Shown here: piece after piece, positions 54,406-63,872 of the stretch
How the letters are laid out: every line of letters starts with the position of its first letter
Position numbering within the stretch: the first letter of the stretch is position 1
Source: Leclercia adecarboxylata
GTDB taxonomy: Bacteria; Pseudomonadota; Gammaproteobacteria; Enterobacterales; Enterobacteriaceae
Assembly (NCBI RefSeq): GCF_023639785.1
Contig: NZ_CP098325.1
Location: forward strand, 4,030,001 to 4,094,000
Length of the DNA stretch: 64,000 bases
Reading direction: 5' to 3'
Translations under genes and position numbers: made by a program
The notes under the pieces: model-generated
What the model was told of the DNA's origin: nothing
The model's database searches: none
Seen by the model: only the letters and a program-made list of their open reading frames with translations

Positions 54406-54873
54406 ATGAGCAAACTGTTTGTCCGTACCGGCATTGATTTTGCCACCTGTCAGCAGGCGCTGGCCCATATCGGCGAGGAGATGCTGGCAAAAGGCGTGGT
54501 GCACGCCACGTATCCCGCCGCACTTGTTGAACGGGAAGCGGTATTTCCCACCGGCATCGCCCTTGAGCGCCATGCGGTTGCTATTCCGCACTGCGAGGCG
54601 GTGCATGCGAAAGAAGCGGCTATCTACCTGATTCGACCGGACAAGCCGGTGAATTTTCAACAGGCGGACGACGATGCAGAGATTGCCGTGTCTCTGATTA
54701 TCGCCCTGATCGTTGAAAACCCTTCGGCGCAGCTTGTTCTGCTGCGCCGGTTATTTAGTGAGCTGCAAAACCCAACCACGCTGGACACGCTGCTTAACGC
54801 GCCGGACCACCAGCTGGGGGCGCTGTTTGAAGAGGCCGTCCTGATGGCGGAACCCTGCAAGCAGGCCTCATAA
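54406..54873 (+). CDS. gatA: Galactitol PTS enzyme IIA, GatA
   Basis: 155 residues. PTS EIIA type 2 (mannitol/fructose fold): the phosphorylated His is in HAVAIPHCEAVHAKEAAIYL, near residue 62. VNFQQADDDAEIAVSLIIAL and LLRRLFSELQNPTTLDTLL follow the family pattern. Cytoplasmic; accepts phosphate from HPr and passes it to GatB. Confidence 0.94.
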   Translation: MSKLFVRTGIDFATCQQALAHIGEEMLAKGVVHATYPAALVEREAVFPTGIALERHAVAIPHCEAVHAKEAAIYLIRPDKPVNFQQADDDAEIAVSLIIALIVENPSAQLVLLRRLFSELQNPTTLDTLLNAPDHQLGALFEEAVLMAEPCKQAS

Positions 54874-54900
54874 CATACTGATAATAAGAAGGAGTACCCT

Positions 54901-55185
54901 ATGAAACGCAAAGTTATCGTTGCCTGTGGCGGTGCCGTCGCGACCTCCACCATGGCCGCAGAAGAGATCAAAGAGCTGTGTGAAACCCACAACATTACGC
55001 TGGATCTGGTCCAGTGCCGGGTCACCGAAATTGAGACCTACATGGACGGGGCGGATCTGATCTGTACCACCGCGAAAGTCGATCGCACCTTCGGCGACAT
55101 TCCGGTGGTACACGGCATGCCATTTGTGTCCGGCGTCGGCATTGAAGCCCTGCAGCAAAAAATCCTGACCATCCTCGAGGAGTAA
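54901..55185 (+). CDS. gatB: Galactitol PTS enzyme IIB, GatB
   Basis: 94 residues, E. coli length. The phosphorylated Cys9 is in [20 protein letters not shown], the P-loop of lactose/galactitol-type [24 protein letters not shown] and [20 protein letters not shown] complete the fold. Ribosome site AAGGAG. 4 bp ahead of gatC. Confidence 0.96.
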   Translation: MKRKVIVACGGAVATSTMAAEEIKELCETHNITLDLVQCRVTEIETYMDGADLICTTAKVDRTFGDIPVVHGMPFVSGVGIEALQQKILTILEE

Positions 55186-55189
55186 GATC

Positions 55190-56560
55190 ATGTTTACCGA
55201 AATCATGCGGTATATCCTCGATCTGGGGCCGACGGTAATGCTGCCCATCGTCATCATCATCTTCTCGAAGCTGCTGGGGATGAAGCTGGGCGACTGCTTT
55301 AAATCCGGCCTGCATATCGGGATTGGCTTTGTCGGGATCGGGCTGGTTATCGGCCTGATGCTCGACTCCATCGGCCCGGCGGCCAAAGCGATGGCGGAGC
55401 AGTTCCAGATAAACCTACACGTGGTGGACGTCGGCTGGCCGGGCTCATCCCCCATGACCTGGGCCTCGCAGATTGCGCTGGTGGCGATCCCGGTGGCGAT
55501 TGGCGTTAACGTGCTGATGCTGGTCACCCGTATGACCCGCGTGGTGAACGTCGATATCTGGAATATCTGGCACATGACCTTTACCGGGGCGATGCTGCAC
55601 CTGGCAACCGGCTCTTACTGGCTCGGCATTCTCGGCGTGGTGGTTCATGCGGCCTTTGTCTACAAGCTGGGCGACTGGTTTGCGAAGGACACGCGGGACT
55701 TCTTCGGCCTCGAAGGGATTGCTATCCCGCACGGCTCCTCTGCTTACCTTGGCCCTGTCGCGGTGCTGGTCGATACCCTTATCGAGAAGATACCGGGGCT
55801 GAGGAACATCCACTTCAGCGCCGACGACGTGCAAAAGCGCTTTGGTCCCTTTGGCGAGCCGGTTACCGTCGGTTTCGTGATGGGGCTGGTCATCGGTCTG
55901 CTGGCGGGTTACGACGCGAAAAACGTCCTGCAGCTGGCGGTGAAAACCGCCGCCGTGATGCTGCTGATGCCGCGCGTCATCAAGCCCATCATGGATGGCC
56001 TGACCCCGATAGCCAAACATGCCCGTAAACGTCTGCAGGCGAAGTTTGGCGGCCAGGAGTTCCTGATTGGCCTCGATCCGGCGCTGCTGCTGGGTCATAC
56101 CTCGGTGGTCTCCGCAAGCCTGATCTTTATCCCACTGACCATCCTGATTGCAGTGCTGGTGCCGGGTAACCAGGTCCTGCCGTTCGGCGACCTCGCGACC
56201 ATCGGTTTCTTCGTCGCCATGGCCGTGGCGGTGCATCAGGGCAACCTGTTCCGCACCCTGATCTCCGGGGTCATCATCATGGGCATCACCCTGTGGATCG
56301 CCACCCAGACCATCGGCCTGCATACGCAGCTTGCTCAGAATGCCGGGGCGCTGAAAGCGGGCGGCATGGTGGCCTCCATGGACCAGGGCGGCTCGCCCGT
56401 CACCTGGCTGCTGATCCAGCTCTTCACCTGGCAAAACCTGGTGGGATTCGTGGTGATTGGCACCCTCTACGCCAGCGGCGTGCTGCTCACCTGGCGTCGT
56501 GCCCGGGCCTTTACGGCAGCCGAAAAAGCAAGGGCACTGCAGAGCCAGACGGCTTCTTAA
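55190..56560 (+). CDS. gatC: Galactitol PTS enzyme IIC, GatC
   Basis: 456 residues, a polytopic inner-membrane permease of the EIIC-GAT family: MRYILDLGPTVMLPIVIIIF, GFVGIGLVIGLMLDSIGPAA, MTWASQIALVAIPVAIGVNV, GLEGIAIPHGSSAYLGPVAV and FLIGLDPALLLGHTSVVSAS. It imports galactitol, phosphorylated via GatB to galactitol-1-phosphate. Confidence 0.96.
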   Translation: MFTEIMRYILDLGPTVMLPIVIIIFSKLLGMKLGDCFKSGLHIGIGFVGIGLVIGLMLDSIGPAAKAMAEQFQINLHVVDVGWPGSSPMTWASQIALVAIPVAIGVNVLMLVTRMTRVVNVDIWNIWHMTFTGAMLHLATGSYWLGILGVVVHAAFVYKLGDWFAKDTRDFFGLEGIAIPHGSSAYLGPVAVLVDTLIEKIPGLRNIHFSADDVQKRFGPFGEPVTVGFVMGLVIGLLAGYDAKNVLQLAVKTAAVMLLMPRVIKPIMDGLTPIAKHARKRLQAKFGGQEFLIGLDPALLLGHTSVVSASLIFIPLTILIAVLVPGNQVLPFGDLATIGFFVAMAVAVHQGNLFRTLISGVIIMGITLWIATQTIGLHTQLAQNAGALKAGGMVASMDQGGSPVTWLLIQLFTWQNLVGFVVIGTLYASGVLLTWRRARAFTAAEKARALQSQTAS

Positions 56561-56602
56561 TATCCGGGGAGCGTGGCTCCCCTCTTTTTTCTGGAGTGAA
56601 TC

Positions 56603-57646
56603 ATGAAATCAGTGGTTATTCATGCTGAGGGACGCGTATGCGTTGAAGAGCGCCCGGTCCCACACATTAAGGCGGCGGATGATGTGCTGGTGCGCGTTGT
56701 CTGCTCGGGATTATGCGGCTCGGACATCCCACGTATTTTCGCCAAAGGGGCGCACTATTACCCCATTACGCTGGGCCATGAATTTAGCGGCTATGTCGAA
56801 GCCTGCGGTTCTGGCATCAACGATTTGCAGCCTGGCGATGCGGTGGCCTGCGTCCCGCTGCTGCCCTGCTTTACCTGCCCGGAATGCGAAAAAGGCTACT
56901 TCTCGCTCTGTAAACAGTATCAGTTTGTCGGCTCGCGCAGCGAAGGGGGCAATGCGGAGTACATCGTGGTGAAGCGCGCCAACCTGTTCCGCCTGCCCGC
57001 AGAGATGGCCATTGAGGACGGCGCCTTTATCGAGCCCATCACCGTGGGGCTGCATGCGTTCCATCTGGCCCGGGGCTGCCGGGGTAAAAACGTCGTTATT
57101 ATCGGGGCAGGCACCATCGGCCTGCTGGCGATGCAGTGCGCGCTGGCCCTGGGTGCGGCAAGCGTCACCGCCATTGATATCAATGATGACAAACTGGCGC
57201 TGGCGACATCCCTGGGGGCGACTCAGGTTTTCAACAGCAAAAGCCTGAGCGCGGAGGAAATGATGGCCGCCCTTCACGCCACGCGTTTCGATCAGCTGGT
57301 GCTGGAGACGGCCGGCACGCCGCAAACCGTGGCGCTGTCTATCGATATCGCCGGGCCCCGCGCCCAGGTGGCGCTGGTGGGCACCCTGCATCACGATCTG
57401 ACGCTATCCTCCGCAACCTTTGGCAGGATCCTGCGTAAAGAGCTGACCCTTTTGGGCAGCTGGATGAACTACTCCGCGCCATGGCCGGGTGAAGAGTGGG
57501 AGACGGCCGCCCGTCTTCTCAACGAGAAAAAATTGCAGCTCGCGCCCCTGATCGCCCATACCGGCAACAGCGAGAGCTTTGCCAGCGCCATTCAGGCACT
57601 GAATGGTTCTCCGATGCAGGGCAAAATCCTGCTGCGTCTGGACTGA
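56603..57646 (+). CDS. gatD: Galactitol-1-phosphate 5-dehydrogenase GatD
   Basis: 347 residues. Zinc medium-chain dehydrogenase: catalytic zinc residues in VCSGLCGSDIPRIF and ITLGHEFSGYVEACG, structural-zinc cysteines in LLPCFTCPECEKGYFSLCKQ, and the NAD fold NVVIIGAGTIGLLAMQCALA. It oxidises galactitol-1-phosphate to tagatose-6-phosphate. The kinase to tagatose-1,6-bisphosphate is supplied elsewhere (PfkA in E. coli). Last structural gene, followed by a hairpin. Confidence 0.96.
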   Translation: MKSVVIHAEGRVCVEERPVPHIKAADDVLVRVVCSGLCGSDIPRIFAKGAHYYPITLGHEFSGYVEACGSGINDLQPGDAVACVPLLPCFTCPECEKGYFSLCKQYQFVGSRSEGGNAEYIVVKRANLFRLPAEMAIEDGAFIEPITVGLHAFHLARGCRGKNVVIIGAGTIGLLAMQCALALGAASVTAIDINDDKLALATSLGATQVFNSKSLSAEEMMAALHATRFDQLVLETAGTPQTVALSIDIAGPRAQVALVGTLHHDLTLSSATFGRILRKELTLLGSWMNYSAPWPGEEWETAARLLNEKKLQLAPLIAHTGNSESFASAIQALNGSPMQGKILLRLD

Positions 57647-57652
57647 GCTCAT

Positions 57653-57756
57653 GAGCCAGCAACCGGAGCTGGCTCACATTTACTTTCGAACGCTAGCGTT
57701 CACCTTTCGCATCCCTTCGATTAAACTGGAGCAAGTTAATTATCAGGCAAAACAAA
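57653..57756 (+). promoter_or_regulatory. gatD terminator-like hairpin and gatR promoter/operator region
   Basis: GAGCCAGC-AACCGGA-GCTGGCTC (57653-57675) probably ends or attenuates gatYZABCD. Next come TTTCG at 57684 and 57705, with a perfect 14-bp palindrome GAACGCTAGCGTTC (57688-57701) between them, which looks like an operator centre for GatR autoregulation. Confidence 0.55.
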
Positions 57757-58530
57757 ATGAACTCATTTGAGCGAAGGAACAAAATCGTCGATCTGGTGAA
57801 TGCCAACGGCAGCGTATTGGTGCTCGACCTTTCGAATTCTTTTGGCATCTCCGAAGTGACCATCCGCGCCGATCTGCGTCTGCTGGAAGAGAAAGGACTG
57901 GTGACCCGCTTTCACGGTGGCGCCGCCAGGCCGGGCAGTAATCTGGCGGAGAACGACAATCAGGAGGTGCTGCTGGAGGATCGCTACAGCCTCGCCAGCG
58001 ACCCGAAAAAACGCATCGCCCTTGCCGCCGTGGCCATGATCGAAGAGGGGATGACGGTGATTTTAGACAGCGGCAGCACCACCATGCTGATCGCTGAAGC
58101 ACTGGCAAAAAAGGCCAACATCACGGTGATCACCAACAGCCTGCCTGCCGCCTTTGCGCTCTCCGACAACAAAGACATCACCCTGGTGGTGTGCGGCGGC
58201 ACGGTGCGCCACAAGACCCACTCCATGCACGGCACCATTGCCGAGCGCTCGCTCACGGGTATCAGCGCCGACCTGATGTTTGTCGGGGCCGACGGGATCG
58301 ACACCACCAACGGCATCACCACCTTCAACGAAGGCTACTCGATCAGCAGCGTAATGGCAGCGGCCGCGCATAAGGTGGTGGCGGTGCTGGACGCGAGCAA
58401 GTTCAACCGCCGCGGGTTTAACCAGGTGCTGCCGATGGAGAAGATTGACTGTGTGATTACCGACGAAGGGATCGGTGAGAAAGAGCTCAAGAACCTGAAA
58501 CAAACGTCAGTTGAACTCGTTGTGGTTTAA
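57757..58530 (+). CDS. gatR: Galactitol operon repressor GatR (DeoR family)
   Basis: 257 residues, intact (K-12 gatR is interrupted by IS3). N-terminal DeoR HTH (RRNKIVDLVNANGSVLVLDL, FGISEVTIRADLRLLEEKGL) and a sugar-phosphate-binding domain (IALAAVAMIEEGMTVILDSG, SGSTTMLIAEALAKKANITV, DLMFVGADGIDTTNGITTFN). It represses gatY transcription; the probable inducer is a galactitol or tagatose phosphate. The TTTCG-type sites before gatY and gatR fit its family. Confidence 0.93.
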   Translation: MNSFERRNKIVDLVNANGSVLVLDLSNSFGISEVTIRADLRLLEEKGLVTRFHGGAARPGSNLAENDNQEVLLEDRYSLASDPKKRIALAAVAMIEEGMTVILDSGSTTMLIAEALAKKANITVITNSLPAAFALSDNKDITLVVCGGTVRHKTHSMHGTIAERSLTGISADLMFVGADGIDTTNGITTFNEGYSISSVMAAAAHKVVAVLDASKFNRRGFNQVLPMEKIDCVITDEGIGEKELKNLKQTSVELVVV

Positions 58531-58546
58531 CTGCGTGCGGTCAAAA

Positions 58547-58608
58547 TGCCCGATGGCGCGACGCTTATCGGGCCTACGACAACCGGGTCAGCGCTGCGCT
58601 CCCCGGCA
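58547..58608. repeat. REP pair between gatR and rsmI
   Basis: TGCCCGATGGCGCGACGC..ATCGGGCCTAC (58547-58576) followed by CCGGGTCAGCGC..CTCCCCGG (58583-58606), between convergent genes. Confidence 0.75.
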
Positions 58609-58614
58609 AAAAGC

Positions 58615-59478
58615 TTACTCCCCCTGCTGCTCCAGGGCGTATTTATACAGCGCGTTCTTTTTCACGCCGTGGATCTCTGCCGCCAGCGCCGCCGCTTTTT
58701 TCAGCGGCAGTTCGGCCTGCAGCAGCGCGAGGGTACGCAGGGCATCTGCGGGCAGGGCGTCCTCTTCGGCTTTATGCCCTTCGACAATCAGCACCATCTC
58801 GCCCTTACGGCGGTTTTCATCCTCCTTCACCCACGCCAGCAGTTCGCCCACCGGCAGACCGTGGATGGTCTCCCAGGTTTTGGTCAGCTCGCGGGCCAGC
58901 ACCACGTAACGCCCCTCGCCCCACACAGCGACCATATCTTCGAGGCTCTCCAGCAGACGGTGAGTGGATTCGTAGAAGATCAGCGTGCGCGGCTCGGCTT
59001 CCAGCGCCTTAAGCACATCGCGACGGCCTTTGGATTTCGCGGGCAGGAAACCTTCATAGCAGAAGCGGTCTGACGGCAGGCCCGCCGCGCTCAGGGCGGC
59101 AATGGCGGCGCATGGCCCCGGCAACGGCACCACACGAATGCCCGCCTCGCGGCAGGTGCGCACCAGGTGATAGCCCGGGTCGTTAATCAGCGGCGTTCCG
59201 GCATCGGACACCAGGGCGATGTTCTGCCCCTCCTTCAGCTTCGCCACCAGTGAGTCGGCCTTTTGCTGCTCGTTATGATCGTGCAGCGCAAACAAACGGG
59301 CGTTAATGGCGAAATGTTGCAGCAGCAGGCCGGTGTGGCGGGTATCTTCAGCCGCAATAAGATCAACGCTTTGCAATACGGTGAGCGCACGTTGGGTAAT
59401 ATCAGATAAATTCCCGATAGGAGTAGGTACAATATAAAGCTGACCCTGAGAATTATCTGCCGTTTCGTGTTGTTTCAT
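58615..59478 (-). CDS. rsmI: 16S rRNA (cytidine-1402-2'-O)-methyltransferase RsmI
   Basis: 287 residues, E. coli YraL length. Tetrapyrrole-methylase-fold SAM enzyme: [100 protein letters not shown]. The C-terminal part ([20 protein letters not shown]) is the family tail. It 2'-O-methylates C1402 in the decoding centre. Divergent from lpoA. Confidence 0.98.
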   Translation of the reverse strand: MKQHETADNSQGQLYIVPTPIGNLSDITQRALTVLQSVDLIAAEDTRHTGLLLQHFAINARLFALHDHNEQQKADSLVAKLKEGQNIALVSDAGTPLINDPGYHLVRTCREAGIRVVPLPGPCAAIAALSAAGLPSDRFCYEGFLPAKSKGRRDVLKALEAEPRTLIFYESTHRLLESLEDMVAVWGEGRYVVLARELTKTWETIHGLPVGELLAWVKEDENRRKGEMVLIVEGHKAEEDALPADALRTLALLQAELPLKKAAALAAEIHGVKKNALYKYALEQQGE

Positions 59479-59540
59479 TGTTTCATCCGTATTGCCGATT
59501 TAATATTGAGCATTGCGTAAAAAATATCACTGGATACAGT

Positions 59541-61643
59541 ATGGTACCCTTAACGTTTCTTCATAATAAAGTCGCGCGCAGCCTTCCGCTGGTGCTGGCA
59601 GCCCTGTTCTTTGCAGGCTGTGGCACACAGGCGCCCGATCAAAGTGCTGCCCATATGGAGGGTACAGCGCAGGCTGACTCCGGCTTCTATCTGCACCAGA
59701 TGGAGCAGAGCTCCGATGATACCCGGATCAACTGGCAATTACTCGCCATTCGTGCACTGCTGAATGAAGGTAAAACCCAGCACGCCGCCGATCTGTTTAA
59801 CCAGCTGCCGCAGGAACTGAACGATACTCAGCGCCGCGAGCGGACGCTGCTGGCCGCCGAGCTAAAAATTGCCCAGAAAGACGCTGCCGGCGCGAAGCAG
59901 ATCCTTGGCAATATCGACCTCAGCGCGCTGGATAAAAATCAGCAGGCGCGTTTCTGGCAGGCCGGTATCGCCGCTGAGCAGGGGCGCCCTTCCCTGACGC
60001 TGCTGCGGGCGCTGATTGCCCAGGAGCCGCTGCTCTCTGCCGCGGAAAAGCAGAAAAATATCGACGCCACCTGGCAGACCCTCTCCGCCATGAATCCCGA
60101 TCAGGCCAATGCGCTGGTGATCAACGCTGACGAAAATGTCCTGCAGGGCTGGCTGGATCTGCAGCGCGTCTGGTTCGATAACCGCAACGATCCGGACATG
60201 CTGAAAGCCGGGATCAAAGACTGGCAGACCCGCTACCCGAACAACCCGGGTGCCACCATGCTGCCAACGCAACTGGTAAACGTGCAGAACTTCAGGCCTG
60301 CCTCCACCAGCAAAATTGCGCTGCTGCTGCCGTTAGGAGGCCAGGCCGCCGTCTTTGGCCGCACTATCCAGCAGGGTTTTGAAGCCGCAAGAAACGGCAC
60401 TGCCGCCGTCGCAGGCAGCGCGGTTCCCGCCCAGGTCGCCCAGGCAGCTAACGCCGGTGATGTGGTGAGCCCGTCTGCCGCCGAAACCAACGATCTGACC
60501 ACCACCCAGCCTGTCGCCGCGCCGCAAGGCTCCCTGCAGAACCCGGTTCAGGCACCAGCCACTCCGCAGCCTGTCGCCGCACCGCAAAGCAGCGAGCAGG
60601 AGCCGGTACAGGCACCGGCTACAACAGAAGCAACGCAGACCGTCGCCCAGCCACAGGCTGCGGCCAACCCGTCTGCTGAGATAAAAGTGTATGACACCAG
60701 CAACCAGCCCCTCGATCAGGTGCTGAATCAGGTCCAGCAGGATGGCGCCAGCATCGTGGTCGGCCCGCTGCTGAAAAACAACGTAGAAGAGCTGGTGAGA
60801 AGTAACACCTCGCTGAACGTGCTGGCGCTGAACCAGCCGGAGCAGGTGCAAAATCGCCCGAACGTCTGCTACTTCGCCCTGTCACCGGAAGACGAAGCCC
60901 GCGACGCAGCGCGCCATATCCATGAGCAGGGTAAGCAGGCTCCTCTGCTGCTGATCCCGCGTAGCCAACTGGGCGATCGCGTTGCTACCGCCTTTGCCCA
61001 GGAGTGGCAACAGCTGGGCGGCGGCATCGTCCTGCAGCAGAAATTTGGCTCAACCTCAGAACTTCGCGCGGGCGTTAACGGCGGAGCGGGTATTGCCCTC
61101 AGCGGTAGCCCGGTGACGGCCAGCCTGCCTCAGCAGCAGGGCGTGACCATCGGCGGCCTGACCATTCCGGCGCCGCCAACGGATGCGCAGATCAGCGGCG
61201 GCGGTAACGTGGATGCGGCCTACATTGTCGCCACCCCGGAAGAGATCGCCTTTATCAAACCGATGATCGCCATGCGTAACGGCAGCCAGGCGGGCGTGTC
61301 GCTGTATGCCAGCTCCCGCAGCGCGCAGGGCACCGCCGGCCCGGACTTCCGCCTTGAAATGGAAGGGCTGCAGTACAGTGAAATCCCGATGCTCGCCGGG
61401 GCGAATCCTGAGCTGATGCAGCAGGCGCTCAGCAGCGTGCGTAACGACTACTCTCTGGCGCGTCTGTATGCCATGGGCGTGGATGCCTGGGCGCTGGCGA
61501 ACCACTTCACCCAGATGCGCCAGGTGCCGGGTTTCACCCTTAACGGCAACACCGGCGATCTCACCGCCACTCAGGACTGCGTGATTAACAGGAAGTTATC
61601 ATGGCTCAAATACCAGCAGGGGCAGATCGTTCCCGCCAGTTAA
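59541..61643 (+). CDS. lpoA: Outer-membrane lipoprotein LpoA, activator of PBP1A
   Basis: 700 residues from ATG 59541 (E. coli N-terminus MVP...; earlier in-frame starts lack homology). Lipobox [12 protein letters not shown] with the lipidated Cys near residue 27. The N-terminal TPR-like domain (to about 250) is followed by a periplasmic-binding-like C-domain ([60 protein letters not shown]). Between them is an Ala/Pro/Gln linker of about 75 residues with two 20-residue tandem copies starting QPVAAPQ. LpoA stimulates peptidoglycan transpeptidation by PBP1A. Overlaps yraN by 43 bp. Confidence 0.97.
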   Translation: MVPLTFLHNKVARSLPLVLAALFFAGCGTQAPDQSAAHMEGTAQADSGFYLHQMEQSSDDTRINWQLLAIRALLNEGKTQHAADLFNQLPQELNDTQRRERTLLAAELKIAQKDAAGAKQILGNIDLSALDKNQQARFWQAGIAAEQGRPSLTLLRALIAQEPLLSAAEKQKNIDATWQTLSAMNPDQANALVINADENVLQGWLDLQRVWFDNRNDPDMLKAGIKDWQTRYPNNPGATMLPTQLVNVQNFRPASTSKIALLLPLGGQAAVFGRTIQQGFEAARNGTAAVAGSAVPAQVAQAANAGDVVSPSAAETNDLTTTQPVAAPQGSLQNPVQAPATPQPVAAPQSSEQEPVQAPATTEATQTVAQPQAAANPSAEIKVYDTSNQPLDQVLNQVQQDGASIVVGPLLKNNVEELVRSNTSLNVLALNQPEQVQNRPNVCYFALSPEDEARDAARHIHEQGKQAPLLLIPRSQLGDRVATAFAQEWQQLGGGIVLQQKFGSTSELRAGVNGGAGIALSGSPVTASLPQQQGVTIGGLTIPAPPTDAQISGGGNVDAAYIVATPEEIAFIKPMIAMRNGSQAGVSLYASSRSAQGTAGPDFRLEMEGLQYSEIPMLAGANPELMQQALSSVRNDYSLARLYAMGVDAWALANHFTQMRQVPGFTLNGNTGDLTATQDCVINRKLSWLKYQQGQIVPAS

Positions 61644-61996
61644 CCCGCAAACAGACCGGCGACGCGCGCGAATTGCAGGCGCGTCGCTGGCTTGAGAGCA
61701 AAGGACTGCGCTTTATCGCCGCCAACGTCCGCGGACGCGGCGGCGAAATTGACCTTATCATGCAGGATGGCCCGGCTATCGTGTTCATTGAGGTGCGTTA
61801 CCGCCAGTCATCCCGTTACGGCGGTGCCGCCGCCAGCGTGACCCGGGCCAAGCAACATAAATTATTACACACCGCCCAGTTGTGGCTTGCCCGGCATAAT
61901 GGCAGCTTTGACACTGTGGATTGCCGGTTCGATGTGGTAGCCTTCACCGGAAACGCCATCGAATGGCTCAAAAACGCCTTCGGCGAAGACGCGTAA
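61601..61996 (+). CDS. yraN: UPF0102 endonuclease-like protein YraN
   Basis: 131 residues; starts inside the lpoA 3' end, as in E. coli. Restriction-endonuclease-like (Holliday-resolvase-type) fold: [60 protein letters not shown]; the E, D and ExR residues are the presumed metal-binding nuclease motif. Function unproven. Confidence 0.95.
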   Translation: MAQIPAGADRSRQLTRKQTGDARELQARRWLESKGLRFIAANVRGRGGEIDLIMQDGPAIVFIEVRYRQSSRYGGAAASVTRAKQHKLLHTAQLWLARHNGSFDTVDCRFDVVAFTGNAIEWLKNAFGEDA

Positions 61997-62017
61997 ATCA
62001 GATCGTTAAGGGATACC

Positions 62018-62608
62018 GTGCTCGAAAGAATTAAGGTTTGCTTCACGGAAAGCATTCAGACTCAGATTGCAGCAGCAGAAGCGCTGCCGGACGCCATCTC
62101 CCGCGCGGCGATGACGCTGGTTCAGTCTCTGCTTAACGGCAACAAAATCCTCTGTTGTGGCAACGGCACCTCAGCCGCCAACGCACAGCATTTTGCTGCC
62201 AGTATGATCAATCGTTTTGAGACAGAGCGTCCAAGTTTACCTGCCATTGCACTCAATACCGATAATGTGGTCTTAACGGCGATTGCCAACGATCGTCTTC
62301 ATGATGAGATCTACGCCAAACAGGTGCGTGCGTTGGGGCATGCCGGTGATGTATTGCTGGCGATCTCCACGCGCGGCAACAGCCGCGACATCGTGAAAGC
62401 CGTTGAAGCGGCGGTAACCCGCGATATGACCATCGTGGCGTTGACCGGCTACGATGGCGGCGAACTGGCGGGACTGTTAGGTCCGCATGATGTTGAGATC
62501 CGTATTCCTTCCCACCGCAGCGCGCGCATTCAGGAGATGCACATGCTGACGGTGAACTGTTTATGCGATCTGATCGATAACACGCTTTTCCCTCACCAGG
62601 ATGATTAA
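62018..62608 (+). CDS. diaA: DnaA initiator-associating protein DiaA
   Basis: 196 residues from GTG 62018, E. coli length. SIS-domain phosphosugar-isomerase fold related to Gmh[80 protein letters not shown]. The tetramer binds several DnaA molecules and promotes timely initiation at oriC. Confidence 0.97.
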   Translation: MLERIKVCFTESIQTQIAAAEALPDAISRAAMTLVQSLLNGNKILCCGNGTSAANAQHFAASMINRFETERPSLPAIALNTDNVVLTAIANDRLHDEIYAKQVRALGHAGDVLLAISTRGNSRDIVKAVEAAVTRDMTIVALTGYDGGELAGLLGPHDVEIRIPSHRSARIQEMHMLTVNCLCDLIDNTLFPHQDD

Positions 62609-62617
62609 GGAGTTTAC

Positions 62618-63193
62618 ATGAAGGCACTTTCGCCCCTCGCAGTCCTTATTTCTGCGCTGCTGCTTCAGGGATGTGTGGCTGCAGCGGTAGTGGGTACCGC
62701 CGCAGTGAGCACTAAGGCCGCGACTGACCCGCGTACCGTGGGCACGCAGGTGGATGACAGCACCCTCGAACTGCGCGTGAACAGCGCATTGTCCAAAGAC
62801 CAGCAAATTAAGAAAGAAGCGCGCATTAACGTTACGGCTTACCAGGGCAAAGTCCTGCTGGCAGGCCAGGCCCCGACAACGGAACTTGCTTCCCGCGCGA
62901 AGCAAATTGCCATGGGCGTAGAGGGCACGGCCGAGGTGTTTAACGAAGTGCGTCAGGGCCAGCCGATTGGCCTGGGCGCCGCGTCAAACGACACCTGGAT
63001 CACCACCAAAGTGCGCTCCCAGCTGCTGGGCAGCGATCAGGTTAAATCCTCTAACGTGAAGGTGACCACCGAGAACAGCGAAGTGTTCCTGCTCGGTCTG
63101 GTAACCGAACGTGAAGGCAAAGCGGCGGCGGATATCGCCAGCCGGGTCAGCGGCGTGAAACACGTCACCACCGCCTTCACCTACATCAAGTAA
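62618..63193 (+). CDS. dolP: Outer-membrane BON-domain lipoprotein DolP (YraP)
   Basis: 191 residues, E. coli length. Lipoprotein signal with lipobox ALLLQGCVAAA (Cys19). Two BON domains: about 46-113 (LELRVNSALSKDQQIKKEAR, GKVLLAGQAPTTELASRAKQ) and about 120-190 (ITTKVRSQLLGSDQVKSSNV, EVFLLGLVTEREGKAAADIA). The second binds anionic phospholipids at the division site. It supports outer-membrane integrity and BAM; sigma-E-dependent in E. coli. Confidence 0.97.
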   Translation: MKALSPLAVLISALLLQGCVAAAVVGTAAVSTKAATDPRTVGTQVDDSTLELRVNSALSKDQQIKKEARINVTAYQGKVLLAGQAPTTELASRAKQIAMGVEGTAEVFNEVRQGQPIGLGAASNDTWITTKVRSQLLGSDQVKSSNVKVTTENSEVFLLGLVTEREGKAAADIASRVSGVKHVTTAFTYIK

Positions 63194-63203
63194 TCTCCCC
63201 TCG

Positions 63204-63235
63204 CCCTCTGCCATCGGCAGGGGGCCGTTATTTTT
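63204..63235. terminator. Terminator between dolP and yraR
   Basis: CCCTCTGCC-ATC-GGCAGGGGG (one G-T/C-type closure) with TTATTTTT after it, 10 bp past the dolP stop. Its T tract overlaps the yraR stop. Confidence 0.8.
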
Positions 63236-63872
63236 CTCCCTTTGCCATCTCCCTGATCTTCGCTGACGGAATAATGTTAACCCCAGCCGGTGACGCGCTC
63301 AGCGCCTCCTGCAGCATCACCTCTGCCACATCCCGCGCCTCAATCGATTTCCAGTTGCCGGGTAACAGGCTGAACAGCGGCGCAAAAAGCGACTCGCTAA
63401 AGCGATGCTTTTCCCGCTCGCCAAGCAGCATTGACGGTCGCACAAGGGTCAGTCGCTCCCACTTCTGGGCGAGCAGCGCCTCTTCCATTTTGCCTTTAAC
63501 CTTGTTGTAGAAAAACGGCGAGTGCGCGTTGGCCCCCATGGCGCTCACCACCAGCAGATGCTTCGCCCCGAGTCGTTTACCGGTCAGCGCCGTGTCGACG
63601 ACCAGGGTGTAGTCGGCATGGATAAAGGCCTCTTTGCTGCCCGCCTCACGCCGGGTGGTGCCCAGACAGCAAAAGACGGTATCCACCGGATCCTGGACCT
63701 GCGCCAGGGCATCGGTCAGTTGCGGATCGTGAGGATTAAACACCCCTTCGATATCTCCCAGCGGACGACGCGTCGGGGCGGCGATGTAATTGACCTGGGG
63801 CGCCTGAATGAGCATACGCAGCAGGTGTCCGCCCACCAGACCGGTCGCGCCGGTAATTAAAACCTGACTCAT
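63228..63872 (-). CDS. yraR: NAD(P)-binding SDR-like protein YraR
   Basis: 214 residues from the ATG at 63872, which follows AAAGGAGGAGTC; the frame continues upstream to 63983 but without a ribosome site. Atypical short-chain dehydrogenase/HIM fold: [20 protein letters not shown] is the nucleotide loop, [60 protein letters not shown]. Function unknown. In E. coli yraQ lies between dolP and yraR; it is absent here. Confidence 0.95.
   Translation of the reverse strand: MSQVLITGATGLVGGHLLRMLIQAPQVNYIAAPTRRPLGDIEGVFNPHDPQLTDALAQVQDPVDTVFCCLGTTRREAGSKEAFIHADYTLVVDTALTGKRLGAKHLLVVSAMGANAHSPFFYNKVKGKMEEALLAQKWERLTLVRPSMLLGEREKHRFSESLFAPLFSLLPGNWKSIEARDVAEVMLQEALSASPAGVNIIPSAKIREMAKGEK

Noticed and set aside
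53180..54523. Long minus-strand open frame (447 codons) opposite gatZ and gatA
   Set aside because: It crosses two real genes, has no family likeness and no ribosome site; a high-GC shadow.
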